From Stenotrophomonas sepilia (GTDB lineage Bacteria; Pseudomonadota; Gammaproteobacteria; Xanthomonadales; Xanthomonadaceae): DNA of 50,709 bases. A program made the position numbers and the translations under genes. Under the pieces are notes generated by a model, which saw only the letters and a program-made list of their open reading frames with translations, had not been told where the DNA came from and made no database searches. Below are positions 1 through 8,380 of the stretch, in pieces; positions within the stretch are counted from its first letter, which is position 1; the number at the start of each line of letters is the position of its first letter. The stretch lies in the NCBI RefSeq assembly GCF_003244875.1, contig NZ_LXXZ01000100.1:1-50709 (forward strand), read 5' to 3'.

Positions 1-26
1 AACCCCGCCGCAAGGCGGGGTTTTTC
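1..26 (+). terminator. Intrinsic terminator of an upstream gene outside the window
   Basis: A GC-rich stem (CCCCGCC, loop GCAA, GGCGGGG) is followed by a T run. It sits at the very start of the window with no gene before it, so it most likely ends a transcript entering from the left. Confidence 0.7.
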
Positions 27-72
27 GTTGCCCGGTTGCCGTCGCCGCAGTGCATCGCTACGCTCGGTAACC

Positions 73-684
73 ATGCCTACCTCGTTCATCGTCGTTGACG
101 ACTTCCTTTCTCCCGCCGATGCGCAGGGGTTGCGCCAGGCGGCACTGGGCCTGGACTATCCCGTCCAGGAGGGCGCATTCCCCGGCCGCAATTCACAGCA
201 GCGGCTGGAGTTGGAGGGACTGTCCGGTGCGGTCTCGCGACTGGTCAACGAACCGCTGCGGCCGGTCAACCCGCTGCAGTCGCACGGCAAGTTCCGCCTT
301 ACCCTCGCCGGCGACATCGGCCGCGCCAAGGTACACGCCGACCACTCGCACTGGTCGGGCATTCTCTACCTGAGTGCACCGGAGCACTGCGAGGGCGGCA
401 CCGAGTTCTTCCGCCATCGCCGTACCGGCACCGAGCGCATGGCCCTGGACGCGGCGGAGCTGGCCGCATTGGGCTACGCCAACGGCGGCGACATGCATCG
501 CGACATCATCGAGCGCGACAGCAACGACGACAGCCAGTGGGAAATGACCATGCGCATTCCGATGCGCTTCAACCGGCTGGTGCTGCTGCGGCCCTGGTTC
601 TGGCACACCGCCGGGCCAGCGTTCGGTGATCGACCGGAGAATGGCCGGCTGGTATACCTGATGTTCTTCGAGCAGGCGCGTTGA
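73..684 (+). CDS. DUF6445-like / 2OG-Fe(II) oxygenase-type protein
   Basis: Encodes about 203 residues. The layout resembles the DUF6445 family, a small group related to 2-oxoglutarate/Fe(II) oxygenases. A first metal-ligand candidate lies in KVHADHSHWSGILYLS (near residues 93-108). A second His follows late in the chain in RPWFWHTAGPAFGD, as expected for an HxD...H facial triad on a double-stranded beta-helix. The ATG at 73 is preferred over the upstream ATG at 28 because the first 15 residues of the longer frame are low-complexity and come from the terminator spacer. No signal peptide is visible. Substrate is unknown; relatives are often encoded beside tryptophan halogenase loci, but none is seen here. 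Confidence 0.65.
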   Translation: MPTSFIVVDDFLSPADAQGLRQAALGLDYPVQEGAFPGRNSQQRLELEGLSGAVSRLVNEPLRPVNPLQSHGKFRLTLAGDIGRAKVHADHSHWSGILYLSAPEHCEGGTEFFRHRRTGTERMALDAAELAALGYANGGDMHRDIIERDSNDDSQWEMTMRIPMRFNRLVLLRPWFWHTAGPAFGDRPENGRLVYLMFFEQAR

Positions 685-689
685 AGAGT

Positions 690-712
690 GCCATCCACGC
701 TTGGCGTGGATG
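690..712. repeat. Short hairpin, degenerate SMAG-like palindrome
   Basis: CATCCACGC-TTG-GCGTGGATG forms a 9-bp stem just after the stop of the oxygenase-like gene. It has the stem of the ATCCACGC class of GTAG repeats seen elsewhere in this window but lacks the GTAG head. It lies between convergent genes and could serve as a shared transcription end. Confidence 0.6.
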
Positions 713-755
713 CTCCTCTCCCAGCCGCGTTCGCCATGCAGGCGTCATCGCACCC

Positions 756-1916
756 TCATTCGACGAATGCCTTCGCCGCACCATACTCCCACTGCCACGG
801 CACGCCGGTATCGCCCAGTACGAATGCCACCAGTGCCGGGAACGCAGCTTCCGCCCGTACATCGTTGCCCAGAATCACCACGCAGCGTTTGTGCCGTTCG
901 ATGCACACCAGCGTGTTGCCGACCGCATCGTCGTGGCCGCCCTTGTAGAAACCTGCGCCCTGCGGGCCGCGGAACGTCACCACGCCCAGGCCCGCGGCAA
1001 GATCCTTGCGTTGCTGCGCCACGGGCAGCTCCGGCTGCAGCGTGGGGAACTGGCTGGCGGTGGTGATCGGCAGCTGCGGCCGCACCAGTTCCCTGCGCAT
1101 TGCAGGCGACAGCCCATCGCCGCGGACATAGCCGGCGGCGAAGCGCGCCATGTCGGCGATGGTGGTATCCATCGAACCGGCCGCACGCACGCGGCTGCGT
1201 TCATCGTGCGGCTCGACCGTGCCTTCCGCTGTCCAGCCATCGGCCAGGTTGGCGGCGAAATCCTCACGCCACATCATGCTGGTGCGGACCATGCCGAAGC
1301 GGTCGAATACCTGCCGCTGCATCAATGCACCCACGTCCTGGCCCAGCCGTCCACGCTCGATCACGAACTGCAACAGGATCAGCCCTTCGCCGGAATACCC
1401 ATAACGACTGCCCGGATCGAAGTGGAACTTCAGGCGGCCATCCGGTTCGAGAAAGCCGAAGTTGGCGAAGCCACTGGAATGGTTGAGCAGCAGGCGCGGG
1501 GTGAGCTGGCGCCAGCGCGCATCATCGGCCAGTACGCTGTAGTCGGCGTACTTCTTCGGCTCTGGCGGGTAGTCCGGCAGCGGCTTGTCCAGCGCCGTGG
1601 CGATGCTGGCGTCCAGCTCGATCCGCGCGTCCTGGGCAAGCTGTGCGACCAGGTGGCCGAACGCCATCTTGGTCAGCGAGGCGGCGTACATCACGGTATC
1701 GGTGCGCAGTGGCTCGCCTGCGGCGTTGCGTTCGCCGTAGGCGGCCACGTGTACCACCTTGCCGCCATCGATCACCGCCAGCGCCATCCCGCGCGCATGC
1801 GCCGCCTGCATCAGCCGCTGTGCTTCGGCATCGATGCGCGCGGGCGAGGGTAGCGGCGGCGCGGCCAGCACGGCCGGCGGGAGCAGCGTCAGCAACAGCA
1901 GGACAGCACGGCGCAT
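756..1916 (-). CDS. Serine hydrolase, beta-lactamase/DD-peptidase (class C-like) family
   Basis: Encodes 386 residues with an N-terminal signal peptide (RRAVLLLLTLLPPAVLAA), so export to the periplasm is expected. The SxxK motif of the beta-lactamase-related fold is SLTK (Ser80, Lys83), and a Tyr-containing second motif is in RYGYSGEGL (about residue 180). Late His-rich sequence (KGGHDDAVGN) is in the place of the third motif. These features fit penicillin-binding-protein-like esterases and peptidases rather than a true resistance enzyme; the actual substrate cannot be told. An AGGAG stands upstream of the ATG. Confidence 0.8.
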   Translation of the reverse strand: MRRAVLLLLTLLPPAVLAAPPLPSPARIDAEAQRLMQAAHARGMALAVIDGGKVVHVAAYGERNAAGEPLRTDTVMYAASLTKMAFGHLVAQLAQDARIELDASIATALDKPLPDYPPEPKKYADYSVLADDARWRQLTPRLLLNHSSGFANFGFLEPDGRLKFHFDPGSRYGYSGEGLILLQFVIERGRLGQDVGALMQRQVFDRFGMVRTSMMWREDFAANLADGWTAEGTVEPHDERSRVRAAGSMDTTIADMARFAAGYVRGDGLSPAMRRELVRPQLPITTASQFPTLQPELPVAQQRKDLAAGLGVVTFRGPQGAGFYKGGHDDAVGNTLVCIERHKRCVVILGNDVRAEAAFPALVAFVLGDTGVPWQWEYGAAKAFVE

Positions 1917-1984
1917 GCGTGGAACTCCTGGCGGGACGTGGCGCGATGCTACGCCTGCCAGCTCCCGCCGTCATGCGCCGGATG

Positions 1985-2908
1985 TCAGCCGGGTCGGCGC
2001 AGGCAGATCCGCGCGGCACCCGCACCGATGTCCACCTGGCCACCGCGCATCGCGTCGGCACCGAGGATCAAGGCCGGTCGCGCCTCCAGGCCGATCGCCC
2101 TGAACACCGGCAGTTCGCTGATCCGGACCTCCATCGGCGGGTGCTGCCAGTTGCCGCCGGTCATGCCGGGCAGGGTGTACAGCCAGGTTGCCTGCGCACC
2201 GCCACCCAGCCCCTCGGTGCCCTCTTCACGTGCACGCACCCGAGCATCGCTGCCGTCAGTGCGCAGGCCCAGTGCGCGGGCTGCTTCGGCGTTGAGGACG
2301 GTCTGCGCGGCACCGGTGTCGACCACGGCGATGGCGTCCACGCCGGGCGTACCCAAGGCAAGCGTGATGAAGCCGAACTGGCGCAGGCCGTCATCGCGGC
2401 CGGGCAGCGCATTGGGTTGGCAACCCGGCCCTTCCAGGTCCAAGCCGCCGGGTGTCCACAGCGCCAGTTGATTGCGGCCGAAGTCCCAACGGGTGTCCCA
2501 GCGCCCGGTCAGGTCGTTGCCGATCAAGCCGTCAATGGCCGGATCATCGCCCTTCGCCAGCGATGACAGGTCGACCTGCATGCCGCTGGCCTTCAATTGC
2601 CAGCTGCCCAGCTGCCACGCTGTGCTGCGCATGCGCTGCAACTGCGCCGCCTTCGCGCTCGCGCCCTGGGCCTGCGACACTGCCGCTTCCGCATCCTGCA
2701 AACCGTAGCGCCGCACTACGCGTGCATCGACCAGGGTTGCCCCGGCGGCACTGTCGACCACGAAGCGCAGCGGCTCTGAACGCCCGTCCAGCGAGACGGC
2801 CACTGCCGGATGACCGCCCTGCATCCACATCGGCAGGACGTGCTCGGCGGCATCGGAGGCGAGCGCCGGCAAGGGGATGGCGAACAGGGGCAGCAGGAAC
2901 AGGCGCAA
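1985..2908 (-). CDS. Retropepsin-like aspartic protease with two repeats
   Basis: Encodes about 307 residues. I place the start at a TTG (2908): it has a GGAG seven bases upstream and begins a clean signal peptide (RLFLLPLFAIPLPALA). The protein has two aspartic-protease-like halves. The first carries RFVVDSAAGATLVD, in which DSA replaces the usual DTG/DSG. The second carries IAVVDTGAAQTVLN, a canonical DTG site, followed by ILGADAMRGGQVDIG, the conserved Ile-Leu-Gly flank of retropepsins. It is probably periplasmic. It is divergent from the response-regulator operon across a 106-bp gap, so shared control is possible. Natural substrate unknown. Confidence 0.75.
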   Translation of the reverse strand: MRLFLLPLFAIPLPALASDAAEHVLPMWMQGGHPAVAVSLDGRSEPLRFVVDSAAGATLVDARVVRRYGLQDAEAAVSQAQGASAKAAQLQRMRSTAWQLGSWQLKASGMQVDLSSLAKGDDPAIDGLIGNDLTGRWDTRWDFGRNQLALWTPGGLDLEGPGCQPNALPGRDDGLRQFGFITLALGTPGVDAIAVVDTGAAQTVLNAEAARALGLRTDGSDARVRAREEGTEGLGGGAQATWLYTLPGMTGGNWQHPPMEVRISELPVFRAIGLEARPALILGADAMRGGQVDIGAGAARICLRRPG

Positions 2909-2974
2909 GGGGAGACTCCGCAGTGATCGTGGGCGGCCATTGGCGCGCAGCGGCGTATCACCGCGATATCGGCA

Positions 2975-2992
2975 TTGATACCGTCCTGATAC
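2975..2992 (+). promoter_or_regulatory. Candidate OmpR-family binding site (direct repeat, 11-bp period)
   Basis: TGATAC occurs at 2976-2981 and again at 2987-2992, an 11-bp centre-to-centre direct repeat, and its inverse GTATCA lies at 2955-2960. Tandem half-sites one helical turn apart are typical for OmpR/PhoB-type regulators. The site is just upstream of such a regulator gene and in the divergent promoter region of the protease gene. Confidence 0.4.
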
Positions 2993-3014
2993 ACAGGTGC
3001 GGGATACTGAGGCA

Positions 3015-3722
3015 ATGAACACTCCCATCCGCGTCATCGTCGTCGATGACGATGCCAGCATTCGTGACGCCATCGCCGACCACCTGCTGCTGCACGGCTA
3101 CCAGGTGCGTGTGGCGGCGGATGCAACGGCGCTGGACGTGTTGCTGCAGGTTGAACGTCCTGACCTGATCATCCTCGACTGGATGATGCCCGGTGAGGAT
3201 GGCCTGTCGGTATGCCGCCGGCTGCAGGCGCGGGCGATCCCGATCCTGATGCTGTCGGCGATGGGGGCCGCGCCGGATCGCGTGATCGGCCTGGAGATGG
3301 GCGCGGACGACTACCTGGCCAAGCCGTTTGACCCGCGCGAGCTGTTGGCGCGGGTACGCGCGCTGATGCGCAGGCAGGACAAGCTGCGCGCACAGGTGGC
3401 CAGCGAGCTGCGGTTTGATGGCTGGCGATTGCTGCCTGACCAGCGTCGCCTGTTCGCGCCGGATGGCGCCGAACTGGTGCTGAGCCGCGGTGAATTCTCC
3501 CTGCTGCTGGCACTGGCTGAACGTCCCGGGCGGGTGCTGGCGCGCGAACAGCTGCTGCAGTTGAGTCGCGGAGAAGCCAGCGACAGCGTGGACCGTGCCG
3601 TCGATCTTGCGATCAGCCGCCTGCGCCGCAAGCTCGGGCAGGCCGCGTCCGGCGCTGAAGCCCTTGTGCAGACACTGCGTGGCGAAGGGTACCGCTTCAA
3701 CGCGGAGGTAGGGGTGTTGTGA
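3015..3722 (+). CDS. OmpR/PhoB-family response regulator
   Basis: Encodes 235 residues. The receiver domain has the acidic pocket VVDDD (residues 9-13), the phosphoacceptor Asp55 in IILDWMMPGEDG, Ser81, and the conserved Lys103 in DDYLAKPFDPREL. A winged-helix effector domain follows from about residue 135, ending in LRGEGYRFN. The ATG at 3015 has GAGG just upstream. Its stop codon overlaps the GTG start of the sensor kinase by four bases, so the pair is translationally coupled. The signal sensed is unknown. Confidence 0.92.
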   Translation: MNTPIRVIVVDDDASIRDAIADHLLLHGYQVRVAADATALDVLLQVERPDLIILDWMMPGEDGLSVCRRLQARAIPILMLSAMGAAPDRVIGLEMGADDYLAKPFDPRELLARVRALMRRQDKLRAQVASELRFDGWRLLPDQRRLFAPDGAELVLSRGEFSLLLALAERPGRVLAREQLLQLSRGEASDSVDRAVDLAISRLRRKLGQAASGAEALVQTLRGEGYRFNAEVGVL

Positions 3723-5053
3723 GCAGCCGGTGGTCAACCACCCGCTGGATCGCGATGCTGGCCTTGGCCAGCCTGCTGCTGGCAACCCTGGTCAGCGTGG
3801 CGGTAGTGGGGTGGATGCCCCGGCCCGCGCCGCCACCGATGCGGCTGGACCATGCGATGCAGGTGCTGCGTGGGGAACAGGCGCCGGCGCCACTGGGATT
3901 GCATATGTCGACGCAGGACGCGCCACCCCGGGGCAGCGCCAGTGACTGGCTCACCCAGTTGGTGGCGCTGCAGATGGACCTGCCGGCCAGAAATGTACGC
4001 CTGGTGTGGACGGGGCAGGGCAGGGCGCCCGATGTGCAGGTCATCGAGGGTGGCGCGGTACTGGACGCCTCCGCTCGTGCTGGCGTGCTGAAATCGCAGG
4101 CCGCGTTGCTGACCGCCATGCAGTGGCCGCCGTTCGAACTGGGGATGCGGCAAGCCGATGGCCGATGGCGGGTGGTCGGCAGCGACCACAGTGACCTGGC
4201 GGCCTGGCGCCGCCAGGTGATGCTCGCCCTGCTGGGCGGTGCGATCCTGCTGGCCCCTCTGGCGGCGTGGGCGTCGATCCGGTTGGGGCGCCCGCTGCGA
4301 CGCCTGGCTGAAGCCAGCGCACGGGTCGACCTGCAGGCCGAAACGCCATTGCCTGATGACGGTCCACGCGAAGTGCAGGTACTGGCCACAGCGATCAGCA
4401 CCGGTCGCGAACGTCTGCGCGCCCAGGCACGGGACATGACGCATATGCTGGCGGCCGTGGCGCATGACCTGCGCACGCCCTTGACCGGCCTGCGCCTGCG
4501 CGCGGAGTTCGCTCCCGCGCCACAGGCCGCCAGGATGGTGGCAGACATCGAGCGCATGGATACGATGATCGAGCAGGTGCTCGACTACGCACGCGGTGAG
4601 CTGCAGCCGTTGCAGATGCGGATGCTGGATCTTTCAGCGCTGCTGGAGGACTGCGTGCAGGCGGCGCTGCTGCGCGGGGTCGACATTTCCCTTCAGGGCC
4701 CGGATACGTTGCCGTGGCATGGCGATGCGCTGCTGCTCCGGCGCGCGGTCGACAATCTCATCGACAACGCCGAGCGCTACGCGGGCGCCGTGGAGCTGTG
4801 GGTCGCCACGGCGGGTGATGGAGTGCAGCTGGACGTGATGGACCGCGGCCCTGGCATCGCCGAGATCGATCGCGCACGCCTGCTGCAACCGTTCCAGCGC
4901 AGCGAGGGCTCGCGTAGCCGCGCCACCGGGGGCGCCGGACTTGGACTGGCCGTGGCTGCCAACGTGGCGAAGCGCCACGCGGGCGAACTTCAGCTGTTGC
5001 ACCGCGAGGGCGGGGGGCTGATCGCGCGGCTGCTGCTGGGACGCACTTCCTGA
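3719..5053 (+). CDS. Sensor histidine kinase of a two-component system
   Basis: Encodes 444 residues from a GTG, with GGAGG upstream inside the preceding gene. Two membrane segments (about 11-33 and 167-190) enclose a periplasmic sensor region of roughly 130 residues. A HAMP-like linker follows, then the H-box VAHDLRTPLTG with phosphoacceptor His249, the N-box DNLIDNAERYA, the G1 box DRGPGIAE and the G2 box GGAGLGLAVA. It is expected to phosphorylate the response regulator encoded immediately upstream. The periplasmic domain carries no motif I recognise, so the stimulus is open. Confidence 0.92.
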   Translation: MSSRWSTTRWIAMLALASLLLATLVSVAVVGWMPRPAPPPMRLDHAMQVLRGEQAPAPLGLHMSTQDAPPRGSASDWLTQLVALQMDLPARNVRLVWTGQGRAPDVQVIEGGAVLDASARAGVLKSQAALLTAMQWPPFELGMRQADGRWRVVGSDHSDLAAWRRQVMLALLGGAILLAPLAAWASIRLGRPLRRLAEASARVDLQAETPLPDDGPREVQVLATAISTGRERLRAQARDMTHMLAAVAHDLRTPLTGLRLRAEFAPAPQAARMVADIERMDTMIEQVLDYARGELQPLQMRMLDLSALLEDCVQAALLRGVDISLQGPDTLPWHGDALLLRRAVDNLIDNAERYAGAVELWVATAGDGVQLDVMDRGPGIAEIDRARLLQPFQRSEGSRSRATGGAGLGLAVAANVAKRHAGELQLLHREGGGLIARLLLGRTS

Positions 5054-5090
5054 GTCAACTCCGATTTGCTTCCACTGGCCACCCCTCCAT

Positions 5091-5110
5091 ATGATTAGGC
5101 GCCTAATCAT
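5091..5110. promoter_or_regulatory. 20-bp perfect palindrome, probable MarR operator
   Basis: ATGATTAGGCGCCTAATCAT is a perfect palindrome ending 14 bases before the MarR-family start codon. MarR dimers bind palindromes of this size and usually repress their own operon, so this is the likely autoregulatory operator. Confidence 0.7.
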
Positions 5111-5124
5111 GAAGTGAGGAAAGG

Positions 5125-5625
5125 ATGATCGAAGCCAAGCATCAGGCGTTGCTGGAGGAAGCGCAGCGGCGCGGCCACGCCAACATCGCGCAGCTGCGCC
5201 TGTGCTTCCAGCTGCTCTCGTTGTCCTCGTCGATCGATCGCGACTGCGCTGCACGGTTGGCACCGCACGGGCTCAGCGAGGGTCGCTTCATCGTGCTGTT
5301 CCTGCTGCACGGGGCCGGCGGCGCACTGGCGCCGCACGCGCTGGCCGAGCGCGCTGGCGTGACCCGGGCCACCATCAGCGGCCTGCTCGATGGCCTGCAG
5401 CGCGAAGGCCTGCTGCAGCGTCGCAGCGATGACGAGGATGGCCGTCGTCTGCAGATCGTGTTGACCGCACCGGGCAAGCGTTTGGCCGAGTCGCTGTTCG
5501 AGCGGCACACTCAATGGATCAGCGGCCTGTTCAACGGCCTGGATGCTGATGAACGGCAGCAGCTGTCACAACTGCTGCACAAGGTCTGGCAGCACACGGA
5601 CACCGGGCGGGAAGCCGCCGCATGA
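5125..5625 (+). CDS. MarR-family transcriptional regulator
   Basis: Encodes 166 residues with a winged helix-turn-helix: the recognition part lies in LAERAGVTRATISGLLDGLQ (about residues 73-92), and the wing carries the family signature DDEDGRRLQIVLT. Flanking helices would form the dimer interface. GAGGAAAGG precedes the ATG. A 20-bp perfect palindrome lies immediately upstream and is the natural candidate operator. The last four bases (ATGA) overlap the start of the DNA-alkylation-repeat gene, so the two are coupled and probably co-regulated. The ligand is unknown. Confidence 0.9.
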   Translation: MIEAKHQALLEEAQRRGHANIAQLRLCFQLLSLSSSIDRDCAARLAPHGLSEGRFIVLFLLHGAGGALAPHALAERAGVTRATISGLLDGLQREGLLQRRSDDEDGRRLQIVLTAPGKRLAESLFERHTQWISGLFNGLDADERQQLSQLLHKVWQHTDTGREAAA

Positions 5626-6362
5626 GCACGCCCATTCCCGCGGAACGGCTGCGTGCACTCAACAGCGGTGGTGCCGCTGCCACGCATCTGGCCGAATGCC
5701 TGGCAGTGGATTTCGCCGCGCTGTTGCAGGGGGTGGCACCTGTGCTCGAGCCGGAAGCGCTGCAACGTATGCGCGACGCCTCCGGCAAGGGCATCACCCA
5801 GCGCATGGCGCTGGCGGCGCGGTTGCTGCACGAAGCCGGCCAGGGTGATCCCGCGCACTGGCAGGCACACGCATCAGACACCGTGCGTGGCTGGGCCTGC
5901 TACCTGATTGGCAGCGATGCCGGCGCGGCGCTGCCGGCCAAGCTGCGGGCGATGCGTCCGCTGGCTGACGACCCGCACTTCGGCGTGCGCGAATGGGCAT
6001 GGCTGGCGCTGCGCAGCGACATCGTTGCCGCACCGTTGCAGGCGCTTGAGTACCTGCAGGTGTGGACGCAGGAAGCATCGCCTTACCTGCGCCGCTTCGC
6101 CTGCGAAGCGCTGCGCCCACGAGGCGTGTGGTCCACGCATATCGCGCTGTTCAAGCAGCATCCAGAACTCGCGTTGCCGATGCTGGAAGCAATGGCCAAC
6201 GACCCGGAGCGCTACGTGCAGGACTCGGTCGGGAACTGGCTCAACGATGCCGGCAAGACTCAACCGCAGTGGCTGCGTGAGCTGTGCGCACGATGGCAAC
6301 AGCAGCACCCTGGCGATGCCAATGCCAACATCCGCAAACGCGCCATGCGCTCGTTGCGGTAG
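5622..6362 (+). CDS. DNA alkylation repeat protein (AlkC/AlkD-like HEAT-repeat family)
   Basis: Encodes 246 residues, largely helical HEAT-like repeats. Conserved stretches such as FGVREWAWLALR (about residues 121-132), YLRRFACEALRPRGVW (about 154-169) and YVQDSVGNWLNDAGK (about 198-212) match the pattern of the DNA alkylation repeat family, whose characterised members remove alkylated purines from DNA as glycosylases. Activity here is inferred from family only. The gene is coupled to a MarR regulator (ATGA overlap), suggesting inducible expression. Its TAG stop is the TAG of a SMAG repeat head (GTAG, 6359-6362). Confidence 0.8.
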   Translation: MSTPIPAERLRALNSGGAAATHLAECLAVDFAALLQGVAPVLEPEALQRMRDASGKGITQRMALAARLLHEAGQGDPAHWQAHASDTVRGWACYLIGSDAGAALPAKLRAMRPLADDPHFGVREWAWLALRSDIVAAPLQALEYLQVWTQEASPYLRRFACEALRPRGVWSTHIALFKQHPELALPMLEAMANDPERYVQDSVGNWLNDAGKTQPQWLRELCARWQQQHPGDANANIRKRAMRSLR

Positions 6363-6382
6363 TGCCGGCCGCTGGCCGGCAA
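6359..6382 (+). repeat. SMAG repeat (GTAG + TGCCGGCC stem)
   Basis: GTAG head followed by TGCCGGCC-GCT-GGCCGGCA. The TAG of the head is the stop codon of the preceding gene. Confidence 0.9.
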
Positions 6383-6409
6383 CCTCATCAACCTCAAGGA
6401 AGGCCTTCC

Positions 6410-6457
6410 ATGTCCTACACCCTCATCGAGCTCTACACCGCTCTGGCCACCTTGTAA
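6410..6457 (+). CDS. Possible 15-residue leader-type micro-ORF
   Basis: ATG to TAA encodes MSYTLIELYTALATL, preceded by a strong AAGGAAGG ribosome site. A perfect 16-bp palindrome, GCGCCTCCGGAGGCGC (6460-6475), begins two bases after the stop. This arrangement, good SD, tiny ORF, hairpin, then another gene, could be a translation-coupled leader for the small gene at 6548, but it could also be chance. No T run follows the hairpin. Confidence 0.3.
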   Translation: MSYTLIELYTALATL

Positions 6458-6459
6458 CA

Positions 6460-6475
6460 GCGCCTCCGGAGGCGC
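6460..6475. repeat. 16-bp perfect palindrome
   Basis: GCGCCTCCGGAGGCGC, between the micro-ORF and the unknown gene at 6548. It could be an RNA hairpin or a protein site. Confidence 0.5.
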
Positions 6476-6547
6476 ACGGCACATGCGTCTGTCACCCGGA
6501 CGCGGTAAACAGGACATTGCCCATGTCCATCCGCAGGGAAGTTGATC

Positions 6548-6805
6548 ATGCAGAGCACGCTCCAGGTAACGCTGTACGGCCCGCAGGGCGATACGCCGGC
6601 ACTGCAGCTGCCGCAGATGGAAGGGCCCTCGGTGGCCATCCCGGAAGCGGTACTGCGCCGGCTGGTGTCCGATCTCTACACCACCCGTTCCCTGCTCAAT
6701 CCCGAGCAGCTGGACGAGGCCCGGCAGGAGCTGGACCGCGTGCTGGAGCGCTGGGCCGACATCCACGAAGGCCTGCTGCTGGACGTGGAAGTGCATGGCA
6801 GATGA
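6548..6805 (+). CDS. Small conserved-looking protein of unknown function
   Basis: Encodes 85 residues. I do not recognise a family. The N-terminal part is beta-like (TLQVTLYGPQGD), the rest is acidic and helical (LDEARQELDRVLERWADIHE). No signal peptide or membrane segment is seen. The ATG at 6548 is preferred over the TTG two codons earlier because AGGGAAG lies at a normal distance from it. The coding bias matches neighbouring genes. Confidence 0.6.
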   Translation: MQSTLQVTLYGPQGDTPALQLPQMEGPSVAIPEAVLRRLVSDLYTTRSLLNPEQLDEARQELDRVLERWADIHEGLLLDVEVHGR

Positions 6806-6887
6806 GCGACCTTGCACGGCGGCCACCGCGTGGGCTGCGCGGTCAGGCGCATCACTGAACCGCGCGCCCAGTTGCGGATGAAACATT

Positions 6888-6916
6888 TTGCACTGCGCAA
6901 AAGCTGTGCTATCAAT
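6888..6916 (+). promoter_or_regulatory. Predicted sigma70 promoter of the aro attenuator
   Basis: TTGCAC (-35, 6888-6893), 16-bp spacer, TATCAA (-10, 6910-6915) with an extended TG at 6907-6908. The expected transcription start is near 6922, only about two bases before the leader-peptide ATG at 6924. Confidence 0.55.
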
Positions 6917-6923
6917 AGATCCC

Positions 6924-7001
6924 ATGAACGCAGCCGCCACCCGCTTTTACTGGTATTACTTTCCGAAGCCACTGGCGGAGGAAGGACTGCGCTCACCCTG
7001 A
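6924..7001 (+). CDS. Aromatic-amino-acid leader peptide of the DAHP synthase attenuator
   Basis: Encodes a 25-residue peptide, with the run Phe-Tyr-Trp-Tyr-Tyr-Phe at positions 8-13. Such density of aromatic codons is the hallmark of attenuator leader peptides, where ribosome stalling at scarce aminoacyl-tRNA controls a downstream terminator. The next structures are a small hairpin CTGAAG-AAAG-CTTCAG (6998-7013) and an intrinsic terminator (7025-7054), then the gene for the first enzyme of aromatic biosynthesis. No Shine-Dalgarno is visible, and the predicted transcript starts almost at the ATG, so translation may be leaderless. The function is inferred from sequence and context. Confidence 0.85.
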   Translation: MNAAATRFYWYYFPKPLAEEGLRSP

Positions 7002-8174
<1,173 letters not shown>

Positions 8175-8177
8175 ATG

Positions 8178-8196
8178 AAGCCGCCTGATGGCGGCA
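8178..8196 (+). terminator. Hairpin after DAHP synthase
   Basis: AGCCGCC-TGAT-GGCGGC directly follows the stop. There is no T run, so termination is uncertain. The following 180 bases up to the channel gene hold one more hairpin (CCTGGCGCTG/CAGCGCCAGG, 8289-8319) and no convincing gene. Confidence 0.35.
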
Positions 8197-8380
8197 CGTG
8201 TGTGGATGGCGGCCAGCGCCTGCGGGGGTGCGGCCGCGATCAGGGCCGGCCGGAGTTGGAGACCGGCCCATCTGCACCGGCGATGCGCCTGGCGCTGCGC
8301 ATGAGCGACAGCGCCAGGTACATCGCCGGGGTGGTGCAGTCGATCCGCGCCCAGCATGGAACCCCAGGCGAACGCGAACC

